From assembly GCF_028858535.1 (NCBI RefSeq), contig NZ_JAPMOU010000003.1, positions 186,001 to 250,000 on the forward strand: a stretch of DNA of 64,000 nucleotides, read 5' to 3'. Made by a program: the position numbers and the translations under genes. The notes below the pieces were generated by a model. The model made no database searches, was not told where the DNA came from, and saw only the letters and a list, made by a program, of their open reading frames with translations. Shown here piece after piece: positions 20,327-29,060 of this stretch. Every line of letters begins with the position of its first letter. Positions within the stretch are counted from its first letter, which is position 1. The stretch is from Spartinivicinus poritis (GTDB lineage: Bacteria > Pseudomonadota > Gammaproteobacteria > Pseudomonadales > Zooshikellaceae).

Positions 20327-20754
20327 TTCTCTACTCCCTGCCAAACTTACTGGCCAGTTTATTAAGCAAATAAAGTGCTTTAACTCAATTTACCAAACAA
20401 ATTGCAAAGGGTTAGCCAGCAGTAGAAGACAAATGAATTAATAAAAAAAAGAGAGTATTCAGTTACAGCCAAATGACTAAATACTCACATCATCATTCAT
20501 CAATCAATGAAAATACTTTCTGACAAATCAACATATTATAAAAACTGGCAAAAGGTTATTTAACACCAAGAAAAAATATTAACTATCATATTAAGTTCAT
20601 TTAAGGTATTGCATGCCAATTATTTTTTATAGGAGATAACCTGGTAAACAGCATAAACTGTATAAAACACAAACAGTAAAGCATAAGGCGCCTGATTTTA
20701 TTATGTCTAATACAAGGAATACATTAGTGGGTACATTTAATGATACCCTAGCGT
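20327..20754. other. AT-rich gap without a recognised gene
   Basis: No RNA, repeat or convincing promoter was recognised. An 85-codon frame on the plus strand (from 20703, running to 20960) overlaps the better supported minus-strand gene below and lacks a clear ribosome site. Confidence 0.4.
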
Positions 20755-21246
20755 CTAGTATACTGACTGTTTATAATTATTTGTTTGATCCCTTAAAGAC
20801 AAATACGTCAAACCTTGGCGGGGTAAATAGTAAAATATTGGTCGAGCCCTATTTTGTTCTGTCACTAGCATCACTGGTTTATTTAATTGTCGCCCTAGAG
20901 TGGACATTACCCGAAATACAACATTTGCATTTGCCTCACAATCTATCTGCGATGAACTAAATAGCAACTTAAGTATTGCCTTGCATTTTAAAATACCAAA
21001 AAGTTGAACTTTCCCTAAATCTATCGCTAGCAGACAATCATCTCCTACCAAATGGGCTAAGTCAGTCATATTATTAGGCTGAACCAGGGTTTTTCCTTTT
21101 TTAAATAAATGGAGTTTTGCTTTGGTTAAACTAAAAAACCTGATAGCTTTCCGCCAGTCCTGCAACGTCAAATTATTAATGCAAATCATCATTAATTGAT
21201 TACACTGATTAAACTCCTGCTGGTAGTCTATCCACTTCCACTGCAT
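20755..21246 (-). CDS. Hypothetical protein, 163 residues
   Basis: Not recognised. The N-terminal half is rich in Gln, Trp and Lys; the middle has a hydrophobic stretch (LLAIDLGKVQLFGILKCKAI) and the rest is mixed. There is no signal peptide or clear membrane segment. A GAGG sequence lies 10 nt before the ATG. It is divergent from the sulfur-transfer operon starting at 21513 and could be linked to it, but nothing in the sequence shows this. An 85-codon frame on the opposite strand overlaps it. Confidence 0.5.
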   Translation of the reverse strand: MQWKWIDYQQEFNQCNQLMMICINNLTLQDWRKAIRFFSLTKAKLHLFKKGKTLVQPNNMTDLAHLVGDDCLLAIDLGKVQLFGILKCKAILKLLFSSSQIDCEANANVVFRVMSTLGRQLNKPVMLVTEQNRARPIFYYLPRQGLTYLSLRDQTNNYKQSVY

Positions 21247-21426
21247 TATCTAACCCTCAACGAGAAGAGTAATTAAGGCTATTTTAACGCTACTCAACCA
21301 AGAAATAAAAAATTTAACTATAACCAGCTCACTCTCCACCCTAGGTATAGATAAAAATCATATAAAAACACCAACTTTATTAACTCAAAAATTGTAGCCG
21401 TCTTAATAGATTACGCTAACACTTTA

Positions 21427-21500
21427 TATACTCTTCACGATTATTTTTTAGATCCCTTCGCTGCGAGTATATACCGCTTTATTTTTATATCTAAAAACTG
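21427..21500 (+). repeat. Dispersed repeat R1 (copy 2)
   Basis: TATACTCTTCACGATTATTT, then the core CTTCGCTGCGAGTATATACC, then TTTATTTTTATATCTAAAAA. It ends 12 bp before the ATG of the cysM-like gene, so that gene's leader, and perhaps its promoter, lies within the repeat. Confidence 0.65.
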
Positions 21501-21512
21501 GAAGGAAACAAT

Positions 21513-22403
21513 ATGGAGTTGCTTGACTTAGTAGGCAATACCCCGCTGATCAACCTAAGCTACTTTAGCCCGGATAAAAAAAATATTTTTCTTTATGCAA
21601 AAGCAGAATGGGTTAATCCAGGTGGCTCTCTTAAAGATCGGCCAGTTAAATCCATGTTGCTTCATGCATTGAACAGCGGCCAGCTTCCAGAAAATAAAGT
21701 GATACTGGATTCCAGTAGTGGCAATGCAGGCATTTCTTATGCCATGTTGGGTCGAGCAATTAACCGCCATGTTTGTATTGTTATTCCAGGCAATGCCAGT
21801 GATGAACGCAAGAGTCGTCTTAAAGCTCATGGTGCCGAGTTAATCGAAACTGATCCCTTGGAAGGATATGACAAAGCGCTTCATCATGTCAGATCAGTAT
21901 ATCAACAATCACCCGATCAGTTTTTTTTCTGTAATCAATATGCCAACCCTTACAATGTTGAAGCCCATTATCAAGGCACCGGTTGTGAAATTATTAATCA
22001 AGTAAAACACCCAATTACCTACTTTATTGGTGGAGTGGGTACCGGCGGTTCACTTACAGGGATTGCTTGTCGCCTAAAAGAAATCTATCCAACTGTTAAA
22101 ATCTGTGCTGTACTACCAGAGCGATGGCCTGGTATAGAGGGTTTAAAACCTTTAGGAGAGCTAACAGATATTGTTCCTGATATTTTTCAACAACAGTTAG
22201 TCGACGAGTGGATACCTATCAGCGCTGACGAAGCCAAAGAATATTGCTATGCCCTATCTCATCAAGGTTACTTTGTAGGCCAATCCTCCGGTGCCTATCT
22301 GGCTGCTAGCATTAAAATAATGAAGCAGGTATCTGCTGGTGTCTTTGTGACACTCTTGAACGATTTAGGCGAACGCTATTTCAGTGCAGGTCTCTGGTCA
22401 TGA
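21513..22403 (+). CDS. cysM: Cysteine synthase family PLP enzyme (CysM/CysK-like)
   Basis: 296 residues, slightly short for the family. A fold-type II PLP enzyme: the Schiff-base lysine is Lys41 in GGSLKDRP, the substrate loop is SSSGNAG (67-73), and the phosphate-binding loop is GGVGTGGSLTG. Family members replace the acetyl or phosphate group of activated serine by a sulfur donor. The next two genes encode a JAMM peptidase and a sulfur-carrier/E1 fusion. The likely donor is therefore a protein thiocarboxylate, as for mycobacterial CysM with CysO, rather than free sulfide. The stop overlaps the next start (ATGA). An AAGGAA ribosome site precedes the ATG. Confidence 0.85.
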   Translation: MELLDLVGNTPLINLSYFSPDKKNIFLYAKAEWVNPGGSLKDRPVKSMLLHALNSGQLPENKVILDSSSGNAGISYAMLGRAINRHVCIVIPGNASDERKSRLKAHGAELIETDPLEGYDKALHHVRSVYQQSPDQFFFCNQYANPYNVEAHYQGTGCEIINQVKHPITYFIGGVGTGGSLTGIACRLKEIYPTVKICAVLPERWPGIEGLKPLGELTDIVPDIFQQQLVDEWIPISADEAKEYCYALSHQGYFVGQSSGAYLAASIKIMKQVSAGVFVTLLNDLGERYFSAGLWS

Positions 22404-22846
22404 CAATTTATATTACAACGGAAATAAACCATGCCATGTTGAACCACGCCCAGCAAAATTATCCAAGTGAAAGCTGTGGTTTGATTATTGGACACTCGCA
22501 AACTAACCACACGACAGGTTATTACTATTACTCGTGCAATAATCAAATAACAACCAATAGTCAACGGCGCTTTCTCATTGACCCTGCTACCTATCAAGAA
22601 GTTGAAGATAACGCTGATAAACAAGGCTTGACCATTATTAGTATTGTTCACTCTCACCCAGACCACCCTGCTGTACCTTCTGAATTTGACCGCCTGCATG
22701 CCTGGCCAGGCATCAGCTATATTATTATTTCAGTGGTTAACAGCAAAGTAGCCCGCTATCGCTCATGGCAACTCACTAACGACCGCAGTCAGTTTCTTCC
22801 TGAAACCATTCAAGTGGAAGGAAACACCCATGCAAGCAACTATTAA
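22400..22846 (+). CDS. JAMM/Mov34 metallopeptidase (Mec-like)
   Basis: 148 residues. The JAMM zinc motif is complete: Glu24 (in PSESCGLI), His84 and His86 (HSHP), Ser94 and Asp97. Bacterial members such as mycobacterial Mec cleave after the Gly-Gly of a small ubiquitin-like sulfur carrier, freeing the newly made cysteine; QbsD acts in the same way in thioquinolobactin synthesis. Here the carrier is encoded by the next gene, whose start lies 17 bp inside this gene. The likely cut site is Gly93 of that protein. It starts inside the stop of the cysM-like gene, so all three are translationally coupled. Confidence 0.88.
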   Translation: MTIYITTEINHAMLNHAQQNYPSESCGLIIGHSQTNHTTGYYYYSCNNQITTNSQRRFLIDPATYQEVEDNADKQGLTIISIVHSHPDHPAVPSEFDRLHAWPGISYIIISVVNSKVARYRSWQLTNDRSQFLPETIQVEGNTHASNY

Positions 22847-24257
22847 TATTAAAATTCCCTCACCTTTACGTCGCTTTACCCAACAACAAAGCAGCCTCAC
22901 ACTTGAAGCAAATACGGTTGAAGAAGCGATACACAACTTGTGTAGCCAGTATCCCGAACTTAAATCACAATTATTTGATGAAGCAGGTCAACTACGTAAT
23001 TTTGTCAATATATATCTGAATAAAGTAGATATTAAACAACAAAATGGCATGCAAACTCAATTACCTGAAAACAGTGAGCTACGCATCGTCCCTGCGATTG
23101 CCGGCGGTTCAATAGCCGAACAAGCCCTGTCACCTAAAGAATTAAGCCGTTATAGCCGTCATCTAATGCTGCCAGAAATAGGTGAAACCGGCCAATTAAA
23201 ATTAAAGGCCGCTCGGGTATTAATTATTGGTGCAGGCGGTTTAGCTTCTCCTTTAAGTCTTTATTTAACCGCAGCAGGTATTGGCAAACTAGGCATTATT
23301 GACCATGATGTGGTTGAAGAATCCAACCTGCAAAGACAAATATTGTTTACCAATAATGACTTAGGCATGGCAAAAGTGTTACAAGCAAAAGCCAAGTTGG
23401 TAACGCTCAACCCTTATGTCAATATTGTTACTTACAACGAAGCATTCACTACAGATAACGCTCTGGATATTATAAAAGACTACGACTTAGTGATTGATGG
23501 TACTGATAACTTTCCTACCCGCTACCTGGTAAATGATGCCTGCATTTTATTAAATAAACCCAATATATACGGCAGTATCTTCCGCTTTGAAGGCCAGGCA
23601 ACAGTATTTCATTACCAGGATGGCCCTTGTTATCGCTGTTTATACCCTGAGCCCCCACCTCCAGGAATGGTTCCTTCTTGTGCAGAAGGTGGGGTATTAG
23701 GGGTACTGCCTGGACTCATTGCCACTATTCAAGCCACAGAAGCCATTAAAATCATTACAGGTGCCGGCGAAAGCCTCAGCGGCCGCTTGGTACTATATGA
23801 TGCATTAAGTATGCGCTTTGATGAGCTGGCAATACAAAAAGACAAAAACTGTTGTGTTTGTGGTAATAAACCTAGCATTACCAAGCTCATTGATTATCAA
23901 CAGTTTTGTGGCATACCTAAGCATCCAGCCCAAAAACAATATCAGGAAATATCCGTCGCACAACTAAAGCAACGAATTGATGCAGGGGAAATACTAACCA
24001 TTTTAGATGTACGAGAACAATACGAAGTCAATATTTGTCGTATCAAAAATAGTGTCCATATTCCTATGGCAGAAGTTGCCAGTCAATTAAATCAATTTGA
24101 TAAAGCACAGGAAATAATCGTGCACTGTAAAACTGGTGGCCGTTCAGCTAAAGCCTGCGAATTACTGCTTCAGCATGGTTTTAAAAAACCGGTTAATTTG
24201 ACCGGTGGTATTATTGCCTGGGCGAATGAGATCGAACCATCCATGGTGAAATATTAA
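22830..24257 (+). CDS. Fusion: ubiquitin-like sulfur carrier + MoeB/ThiF E1 + rhodanese
   Basis: 475 residues in three parts. Residues 1-93 are a MoaD/CysO-type beta-grasp carrier ending VPAIAGG. Residues about 100-345 are a MoeB/ThiF adenylating enzyme: nucleotide loop GAGGLASP (134-141), DGTDNFPTRYLVND (223-236), Cys284 in the PSCAEGG loop, and zinc pairs CYRC (267-270) and CVCG region (341-344). Residues about 372-475 are a rhodanese with Cys433 in CKTGGRS. The E1 would adenylate the carrier C-terminus and the rhodanese supply sulfur. The odd point is that the Gly92-Gly93 end is internal, so it needs cleavage before it can be activated. AAGGAA lies before the start. Confidence 0.9.
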   Translation: MQATINIKIPSPLRRFTQQQSSLTLEANTVEEAIHNLCSQYPELKSQLFDEAGQLRNFVNIYLNKVDIKQQNGMQTQLPENSELRIVPAIAGGSIAEQALSPKELSRYSRHLMLPEIGETGQLKLKAARVLIIGAGGLASPLSLYLTAAGIGKLGIIDHDVVEESNLQRQILFTNNDLGMAKVLQAKAKLVTLNPYVNIVTYNEAFTTDNALDIIKDYDLVIDGTDNFPTRYLVNDACILLNKPNIYGSIFRFEGQATVFHYQDGPCYRCLYPEPPPPGMVPSCAEGGVLGVLPGLIATIQATEAIKIITGAGESLSGRLVLYDALSMRFDELAIQKDKNCCVCGNKPSITKLIDYQQFCGIPKHPAQKQYQEISVAQLKQRIDAGEILTILDVREQYEVNICRIKNSVHIPMAEVASQLNQFDKAQEIIVHCKTGGRSAKACELLLQHGFKKPVNLTGGIIAWANEIEPSMVKY

Positions 24258-24258
24258 C

Positions 24259-24340
24259 TATACTCTTCGCGAATGATTTTTATACCCCTTCGCTGCGAGT
24301 AGTATGCACCACTTACTATTTACACTTAAAAATGACTCAA
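24259..24340 (+). repeat. Dispersed repeat R1 (copy 3)
   Basis: TATACTCTTCGCGAATGATT, then the core CTTCGCTGCGAGTA, then TACACTTAAAAATGACTCA. It begins 2 bp after the stop of the carrier-E1 gene and has the same orientation as copy 2, so the three-gene operon is bracketed by direct copies. Confidence 0.7.
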
Positions 24341-24381
24341 GATAGAGATATTATAACTAACAATCTAATATAATTCTTTTA

Positions 24382-26439
24382 TTACAAACTCTTCACTGCA
24401 CTTTTCATTTGCGCTAACTGCTCCTTGCGCTCTTGAGATGTTAATACCACAGGCTGATACATCAGTTTTACATAGAGTTTGGTGACTACCGTTGCTTTAG
24501 CTGATAATTTTGGCTGAAGCTGTTTTATTCGTGCTAAAAAGGTATGGGGTGGTTCATTGATATTTCGAGTCAGTCCATGTTTTTCCATGCGCTTGCAAAA
24601 AGCCAAATAGCACTGGCTTGCAGGGTCTTTAGCCTGTGGCCGTTGCCGCCAGATAATCCATAATGCCAGTAAGCCAATGAGGGCAAACATACTGCCTGCA
24701 ATAGTAAACACAATAACATACCAGTTTTTGCCGCCAAACCAGCGCTCAAATAATTCCAGCTGAGCAGCTTGATCATAATTAAGCACCCAACGTTGCCACT
24801 GATATTCCAGCAGTTCCCATTGCATCCGTACATTATTTAAGAAAGGTACATTGCGAAATCGCAAGGGAGATAGTGGGCTCTCCGCTAAAAAGCTACCCTC
24901 TTCCGCCACCGCGGCTTCCAGGCCATCTTCGACTCGTTCTGGCGCTACTGCTGCCGTTGGGTCAACTCGCACCCAGCCTCGCTTCGGCACCCATACTTCT
25001 GCCCAAGCGTGGGCATCAAAATGTCTAACTTGCACATAATTACCGGCTTTATTAATTTCTCCTCCCTGATAACCAGCCACCATACGTGCCGGTATTCCAG
25101 CCGCACGCATTAGGAATACAAATGCACTGGCATAATGAGCACAAAAGCCTCTTTTACTATTGATTAAAAACTCATCAACACTATCACGTCCTAATAAAGG
25201 GGGTTTTAAGGTATAAAAATAAGGCTCTTGTCGAAAATGCACTAATATTTTTTCAACATAATTTTCAACGGATTTACCACTAGTCTCCCAGAACTGCTGA
25301 GCCATTACTCTTGCTTTTGGGTTACCAAAAGGCGGCAACTGCAAGTTCATTCGTTTTAGCCACACAGGTAGGTCTTTATCTTGATGGCTATCGGGGTATG
25401 ATTTAACAGTATACTGCTTGCGTTGGGTAATAGGTTCGGCAGCCACTAGGCGAAAATCCCTGACTAACGCTATATTGCTATCAGTATTTTCTGGACTAGC
25501 CAAACTAAATAACCAATGTTGTTGAGTAGGCTCAATGATCACATCGTACTCATAGACTTTGCCTATTTTTTCCATGCGTCTTTCCCAGCTGGCAGGCTGG
25601 TTGGACCAACTCAGTAATGGTGACTCCAGCTGGGCAAGATTAGTAGATAATTTACTGGCTTGCCCTAATTCACGGCTCCCTTGGGTCCAGCGGCGACCAT
25701 CAAAATGGCTCATCACCAAACCACGCCAATAAAGAAAATCTCTAGAAGGAATATCCCCTTTAAACGTTGCACGAAATGCCAACCCATCAGATTTGCTTAA
25801 ATTGGCAATATCACCAGGGCTAATGGTTTCACTCACACCACTTTTAGCATTGGTTTGTGGAAACTCCACCCGCCACAATGGGCTAATTCTTGGTACAAAC
25901 AGAAACAATAAAATCATTAATGGAATTGACTGAACAATCAATACCGCGCCTTTTCTGAAAGTGCGCCACGGTTGAAAACCCAGGTGAGGAGTATGCAACC
26001 CTACTAATGCAGAAGTAATAACCAGTAAGGTAAACAGCATATAGCTGGACACTAAAATACTTTGTGAGTATAAAAACTCAGTGACCACTACAAAGTAACT
26101 TAGAAAAATCACCAGGTAAGCATCCCGCAGATTTTTCATTTCCAACAATTTTAACAAAAAGGTGGTTACTAATAAGGCAACACCTGCCTCCAACCCAACG
26201 ATCGTACCATAATGAAATAAGGTGCCAATCACTGCAGCCCCTACCACCAGGACTTTTATCCATAATTTAGGGTATGACCAACGGCTGCGGAAAATCATCA
26301 CTCGCCACAAAGCACAAATAACGGCAACCACCACGACCCAAATAGGTAATCGAGCCAGCTGGGGTAAAATAACCAGTGCTTGAGTCAGTAATAACCAAAT
26401 AAGACCGGAGCGGGGAATTTGTTGGTGGCCAATTTTCAT
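24382..26439 (-). CDS. tgpA: Membrane transglutaminase-like protein TgpA
   Basis: 685 residues. The N-terminal half has about seven membrane segments (residues 11-185). A large periplasmic transglutaminase-like domain follows, with the triad Cys433 (GFCAHYA), His477 (DAHAWAEVW) and Asp493 (RVDPT). One more membrane helix is at about 575-595, then a short cytosolic tail (DUF4129 type). In P. aeruginosa TgpA is essential and thought to act at the cell envelope; its substrate is not settled. It lies 6 bp after the DUF58 gene in a moxR-DUF58-tgpA operon, the usual arrangement. Confidence 0.92.
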   Translation of the reverse strand: MKIGHQQIPRSGLIWLLLTQALVILPQLARLPIWVVVVAVICALWRVMIFRSRWSYPKLWIKVLVVGAAVIGTLFHYGTIVGLEAGVALLVTTFLLKLLEMKNLRDAYLVIFLSYFVVVTEFLYSQSILVSSYMLFTLLVITSALVGLHTPHLGFQPWRTFRKGAVLIVQSIPLMILLFLFVPRISPLWRVEFPQTNAKSGVSETISPGDIANLSKSDGLAFRATFKGDIPSRDFLYWRGLVMSHFDGRRWTQGSRELGQASKLSTNLAQLESPLLSWSNQPASWERRMEKIGKVYEYDVIIEPTQQHWLFSLASPENTDSNIALVRDFRLVAAEPITQRKQYTVKSYPDSHQDKDLPVWLKRMNLQLPPFGNPKARVMAQQFWETSGKSVENYVEKILVHFRQEPYFYTLKPPLLGRDSVDEFLINSKRGFCAHYASAFVFLMRAAGIPARMVAGYQGGEINKAGNYVQVRHFDAHAWAEVWVPKRGWVRVDPTAAVAPERVEDGLEAAVAEEGSFLAESPLSPLRFRNVPFLNNVRMQWELLEYQWQRWVLNYDQAAQLELFERWFGGKNWYVIVFTIAGSMFALIGLLALWIIWRQRPQAKDPASQCYLAFCKRMEKHGLTRNINEPPHTFLARIKQLQPKLSAKATVVTKLYVKLMYQPVVLTSQERKEQLAQMKSAVKSL

Positions 26440-26445
26440 GATGCA

Positions 26446-27399
26446 CTACACCTGAAATAATGCTAATTCAGTCAGGCAACGGCGCAAATGCATTTGCCCT
26501 CGACCTGGCTCTATCGTGATACCAGGCAAACGTAACCCGTAGTCTTCCTGAAATTGCTCACAGCGCATACACCAATAGCAGAGATGAGATAGTTTTATTT
26601 CCAGGTCAGCCCCTGGGATATTCTCCCAGTCCAACCAACGCCGCCGATCAGTAAATGCAGAAAAATCCTTGGTTAATAGGGTGTCAGTTTTTGAATACTG
26701 TTTCCAGGCAATATGACGTAATCCATCTCCTGGATGATAGTCCCGCAGCCCAGCAAAGTCCTCCACCCCATCTTTAGCCAGGGTTTGCCCCTCAATACTG
26801 GCAGACTCAAAATAAGGCAGATGGCACTTAATCGGTTTTGGATAAATCAATGCTGTAATATCCAAATCTACCCAGGTCCAGCAGCGCAATAAACCCAATG
26901 GATAATAACTTTCAATACAAAGCCGCCCTGGTTTAAAATAGCCTCGTCGCTCAGCAGGCAAGAATACTTTTACATTAGTTTCACCTGCAGGTTCAATAGA
27001 CGCCAGCTGAGGTATCCCTTGTGGCCAATATAAACGAACCGACTCATGGCCTTTTTTTGGTGTACTGGCTTTCAGTTTTAATTCAAACCCAACATCATCC
27101 CCTACATGTGCGGCTCCTCCATTCACACCTATCAACTCCATACCCGCTAAATTATTGTAAGTATGCAAAATCGCGACAACAAACAGACTGATTAACAAAA
27201 AAGCAACAGCAAAGCTCATGCTATTTTCATAATTAACCGCTGCCAGAAAAATCGCTAGCACCACAAATAACAGGATATAACCTGTACGACTGGGCAGGAT
27301 AAAAAGCCGCTTTTGATTAAGTGTGACTTGATGACTGGGAGGAATACGCCGGTTTAGCCAACTACTGAAATACGCTTGCCACTGCTTTGCAATATTCAT
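26446..27399 (-). CDS. DUF58 domain protein
   Basis: 317 residues from ATG 27399 (MNIAKQWQAYF), with GAGAAGG upstream. A longer frame begins at a TTG (27420) inside the end of the moxR gene and is less likely. There are two membrane segments at about residues 35-75, then a soluble part with the DUF58 signature VEDFAGLRDYHPGDGLRHIAWK. Such proteins pair with MoxR AAA+ ATPases and are thought to help assemble or mature partners. The function here is inferred only from the operon with tgpA. Confidence 0.9.
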   Translation of the reverse strand: MNIAKQWQAYFSSWLNRRIPPSHQVTLNQKRLFILPSRTGYILLFVVLAIFLAAVNYENSMSFAVAFLLISLFVVAILHTYNNLAGMELIGVNGGAAHVGDDVGFELKLKASTPKKGHESVRLYWPQGIPQLASIEPAGETNVKVFLPAERRGYFKPGRLCIESYYPLGLLRCWTWVDLDITALIYPKPIKCHLPYFESASIEGQTLAKDGVEDFAGLRDYHPGDGLRHIAWKQYSKTDTLLTKDFSAFTDRRRWLDWENIPGADLEIKLSHLCYWCMRCEQFQEDYGLRLPGITIEPGRGQMHLRRCLTELALFQV

Positions 27400-27412
27400 T
27401 AAGGCCTTCTCA

Positions 27413-28333
27413 TCAAACAACCACAGGTACAGCCTGTAATAATCGCTGGCCTAAGGCTTCGCCGGTTCGACCTTGCATATCACTATGTTCACGAAGCCGA
27501 TGCTCAACCACCGCTGGCAGTACCATTTGTACATCTTCCGGAATTAAATAATCACGACCAGCCATAAATGCCCAGCTTTGTGCACAGCGAAGCAATGCCA
27601 GACCTGCGCGGGGTGATAGGCCATAGGCAAAGTCTTCACTTTGGCGGGTGTGGGTTAACAAACGCTGTAAATAATCCAATACGGCATCTGCTGGCTTCAC
27701 ATCCACCACCTGCTGTTGAATTTGTTTCAACTGATCAGCACTCACAATATGCTTCACTCGGCTCAGCTGAACCCGACCACTGTTGCCTAATAATACATCA
27801 CGCTCAGCAGCAGGATCAGGATACCCCAAAGAAATGCGCATTAAAAAGCGATCTAACTGAGACTCTGGTAAGGGAAAAGTGCCCGCCTGAGACATTGGGT
27901 TTTGAGTGGCAATCACAAAAAATGGCTCTGGTAATTGACGGGTTTCTCCTTCAATCGACACCTGTCGTTCTTCCATCGCCTCTAGCAATGCACTTTGGCT
28001 TTTGGGTGTGGCCCGGTTAATTTCATCTGCTAATACTACTTGCGCAAAAATCGGCCCTTGGTGAAACACAAACTGCCCAGACTTTTTCTCAAACACCGAC
28101 ACCCCCAAAATGTCAGCTGGCAGTAAGTCGCTGGTAAACTGTACCCGGCTATAACTAAACCCCATCACCTGTGCTAAAGCATGCGCAAAGGTCGTTTTGC
28201 CCATCCCAGGTAAGTCTTCAATCAGTAAATGGCCACCACTAAAAAGACAACATAATGACAAGCGAATCTGTTGCTCTTTACCAATCAGTGCTTTTTGAAT
28301 TTCTGTAATACATGCTTCTATTAATTCTTGCAT
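27413..28333 (-). CDS. MoxR-family AAA+ ATPase
   Basis: 306 residues. Walker A is LPGMGKTTF (about 41-49) and Walker B VLADEINRATPKSQSALLEAMEE. Sensor 1 sits in FFVIATQNPMSQAGTFPLPESQLDRF, written in full family order, and the C-terminal lid has YGLSPRAGLALLR. MoxR proteins are cytosolic chaperone-like ATPases acting with DUF58/VWA partners. It is the first gene of the moxR-DUF58-tgpA operon. Another MoxR-type protein, NorQ, lies at 40734-41537 but serves the NO reductase. Confidence 0.93.
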   Translation of the reverse strand: MQELIEACITEIQKALIGKEQQIRLSLCCLFSGGHLLIEDLPGMGKTTFAHALAQVMGFSYSRVQFTSDLLPADILGVSVFEKKSGQFVFHQGPIFAQVVLADEINRATPKSQSALLEAMEERQVSIEGETRQLPEPFFVIATQNPMSQAGTFPLPESQLDRFLMRISLGYPDPAAERDVLLGNSGRVQLSRVKHIVSADQLKQIQQQVVDVKPADAVLDYLQRLLTHTRQSEDFAYGLSPRAGLALLRCAQSWAFMAGRDYLIPEDVQMVLPAVVEHRLREHSDMQGRTGEALGQRLLQAVPVVV

Positions 28334-28613
28334 ATTTTAATAATGCCCAGTTTAAAACAACGAGTGTAGCCAATTAACCAAATCTACCTGCTTGAGTGTC
28401 AAAATCAAGTGAATAAATGTTTATTAGTTTGCATTATCATTACAAAACAAACACAACCCATGAAAAAGAATCATAGTAAAAATATTCACAAGCCAACAAT
28501 TACAAAATAGCTTTTGAGCTAATTTAAAGTTGTTTGCAATATCTAAATCTAAAAGCAGTAACAAACAGACCTAACCATCAAAGCTCACTTTTTATTCAAG
28601 GATAGGAGTATAT

Positions 28614-28991
28614 ATGTCAAAAGGACAAATCACTTTTTGGGAAGGCAATGGCGCAACACAAGATAGAGTTGGCGATATCTTAAGTGGTGGCGAAAGCTAT
28701 GATATTGAGTGTAAAAACGGTGATTATAACTTTGTTAATGACGAAATTAGATCAATGAAGCTGGAAGGCATCCCTGGCCCAACGATTATCTGGGTGTATG
28801 ATAGCCCTTCTGCTGAAAAAGATGACGACTGGGCCAAAGTGACCATCACAAATGACGTTAATGACTCCGTTATTGTGAGTAGCTTCAATAGTAGTGCAGA
28901 CTTGGATAATGGCAATGTAAAGGTGGAGAGCTATTACAAAAATGGCCTTGACGGAAAAATATCCAGAATCATGATAGAATACCTAGGATAG
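28614..28991 (+). CDS. Small beta/gamma-crystallin-like protein
   Basis: 125 residues, no signal peptide. The pattern ITFWEGNGATQD...GDYNFVNDEIRSMKLEGI...IWVYDSPSAEKDDDW resembles single-domain beta/gamma-crystallin-like and killer-toxin-like proteins in bacteria and fungi, which often bind calcium. The protein is acidic (many Asp and Glu). Its role is unknown. It is a single gene with a good GGATAGGAG-type ribosome site, followed by a long hairpin. The fold call rests on motif likeness alone. Confidence 0.55.
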   Translation: MSKGQITFWEGNGATQDRVGDILSGGESYDIECKNGDYNFVNDEIRSMKLEGIPGPTIIWVYDSPSAEKDDDWAKVTITNDVNDSVIVSSFNSSADLDNGNVKVESYYKNGLDGKISRIMIEYLG

Positions 28992-28997
28992 AAATAC

Positions 28998-29034
28998 ACT
29001 AACTACTGACTATTATAGTTAGTCAGTAGTTAGT
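28998..29034. terminator. Long hairpin after the crystallin-like gene
   Basis: A perfect 15-bp inverted repeat ACTAACTACTGACTA/TAGTCAGTAGTTAGT with a 7-nt loop between convergent genes. No T run follows, so it may be an mRNA-stabilising or weak termination structure. Confidence 0.55.
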
Positions 29035-29060
29035 CCTTCAGCCCCAAAAAAACTAATATC

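Noticed and set aside
20703-20960. 85-codon frame on the plus strand
   Set aside because: It overlaps the longer minus-strand gene at 20755-21246, lacks a clear ribosome site and shows no recognisable features.
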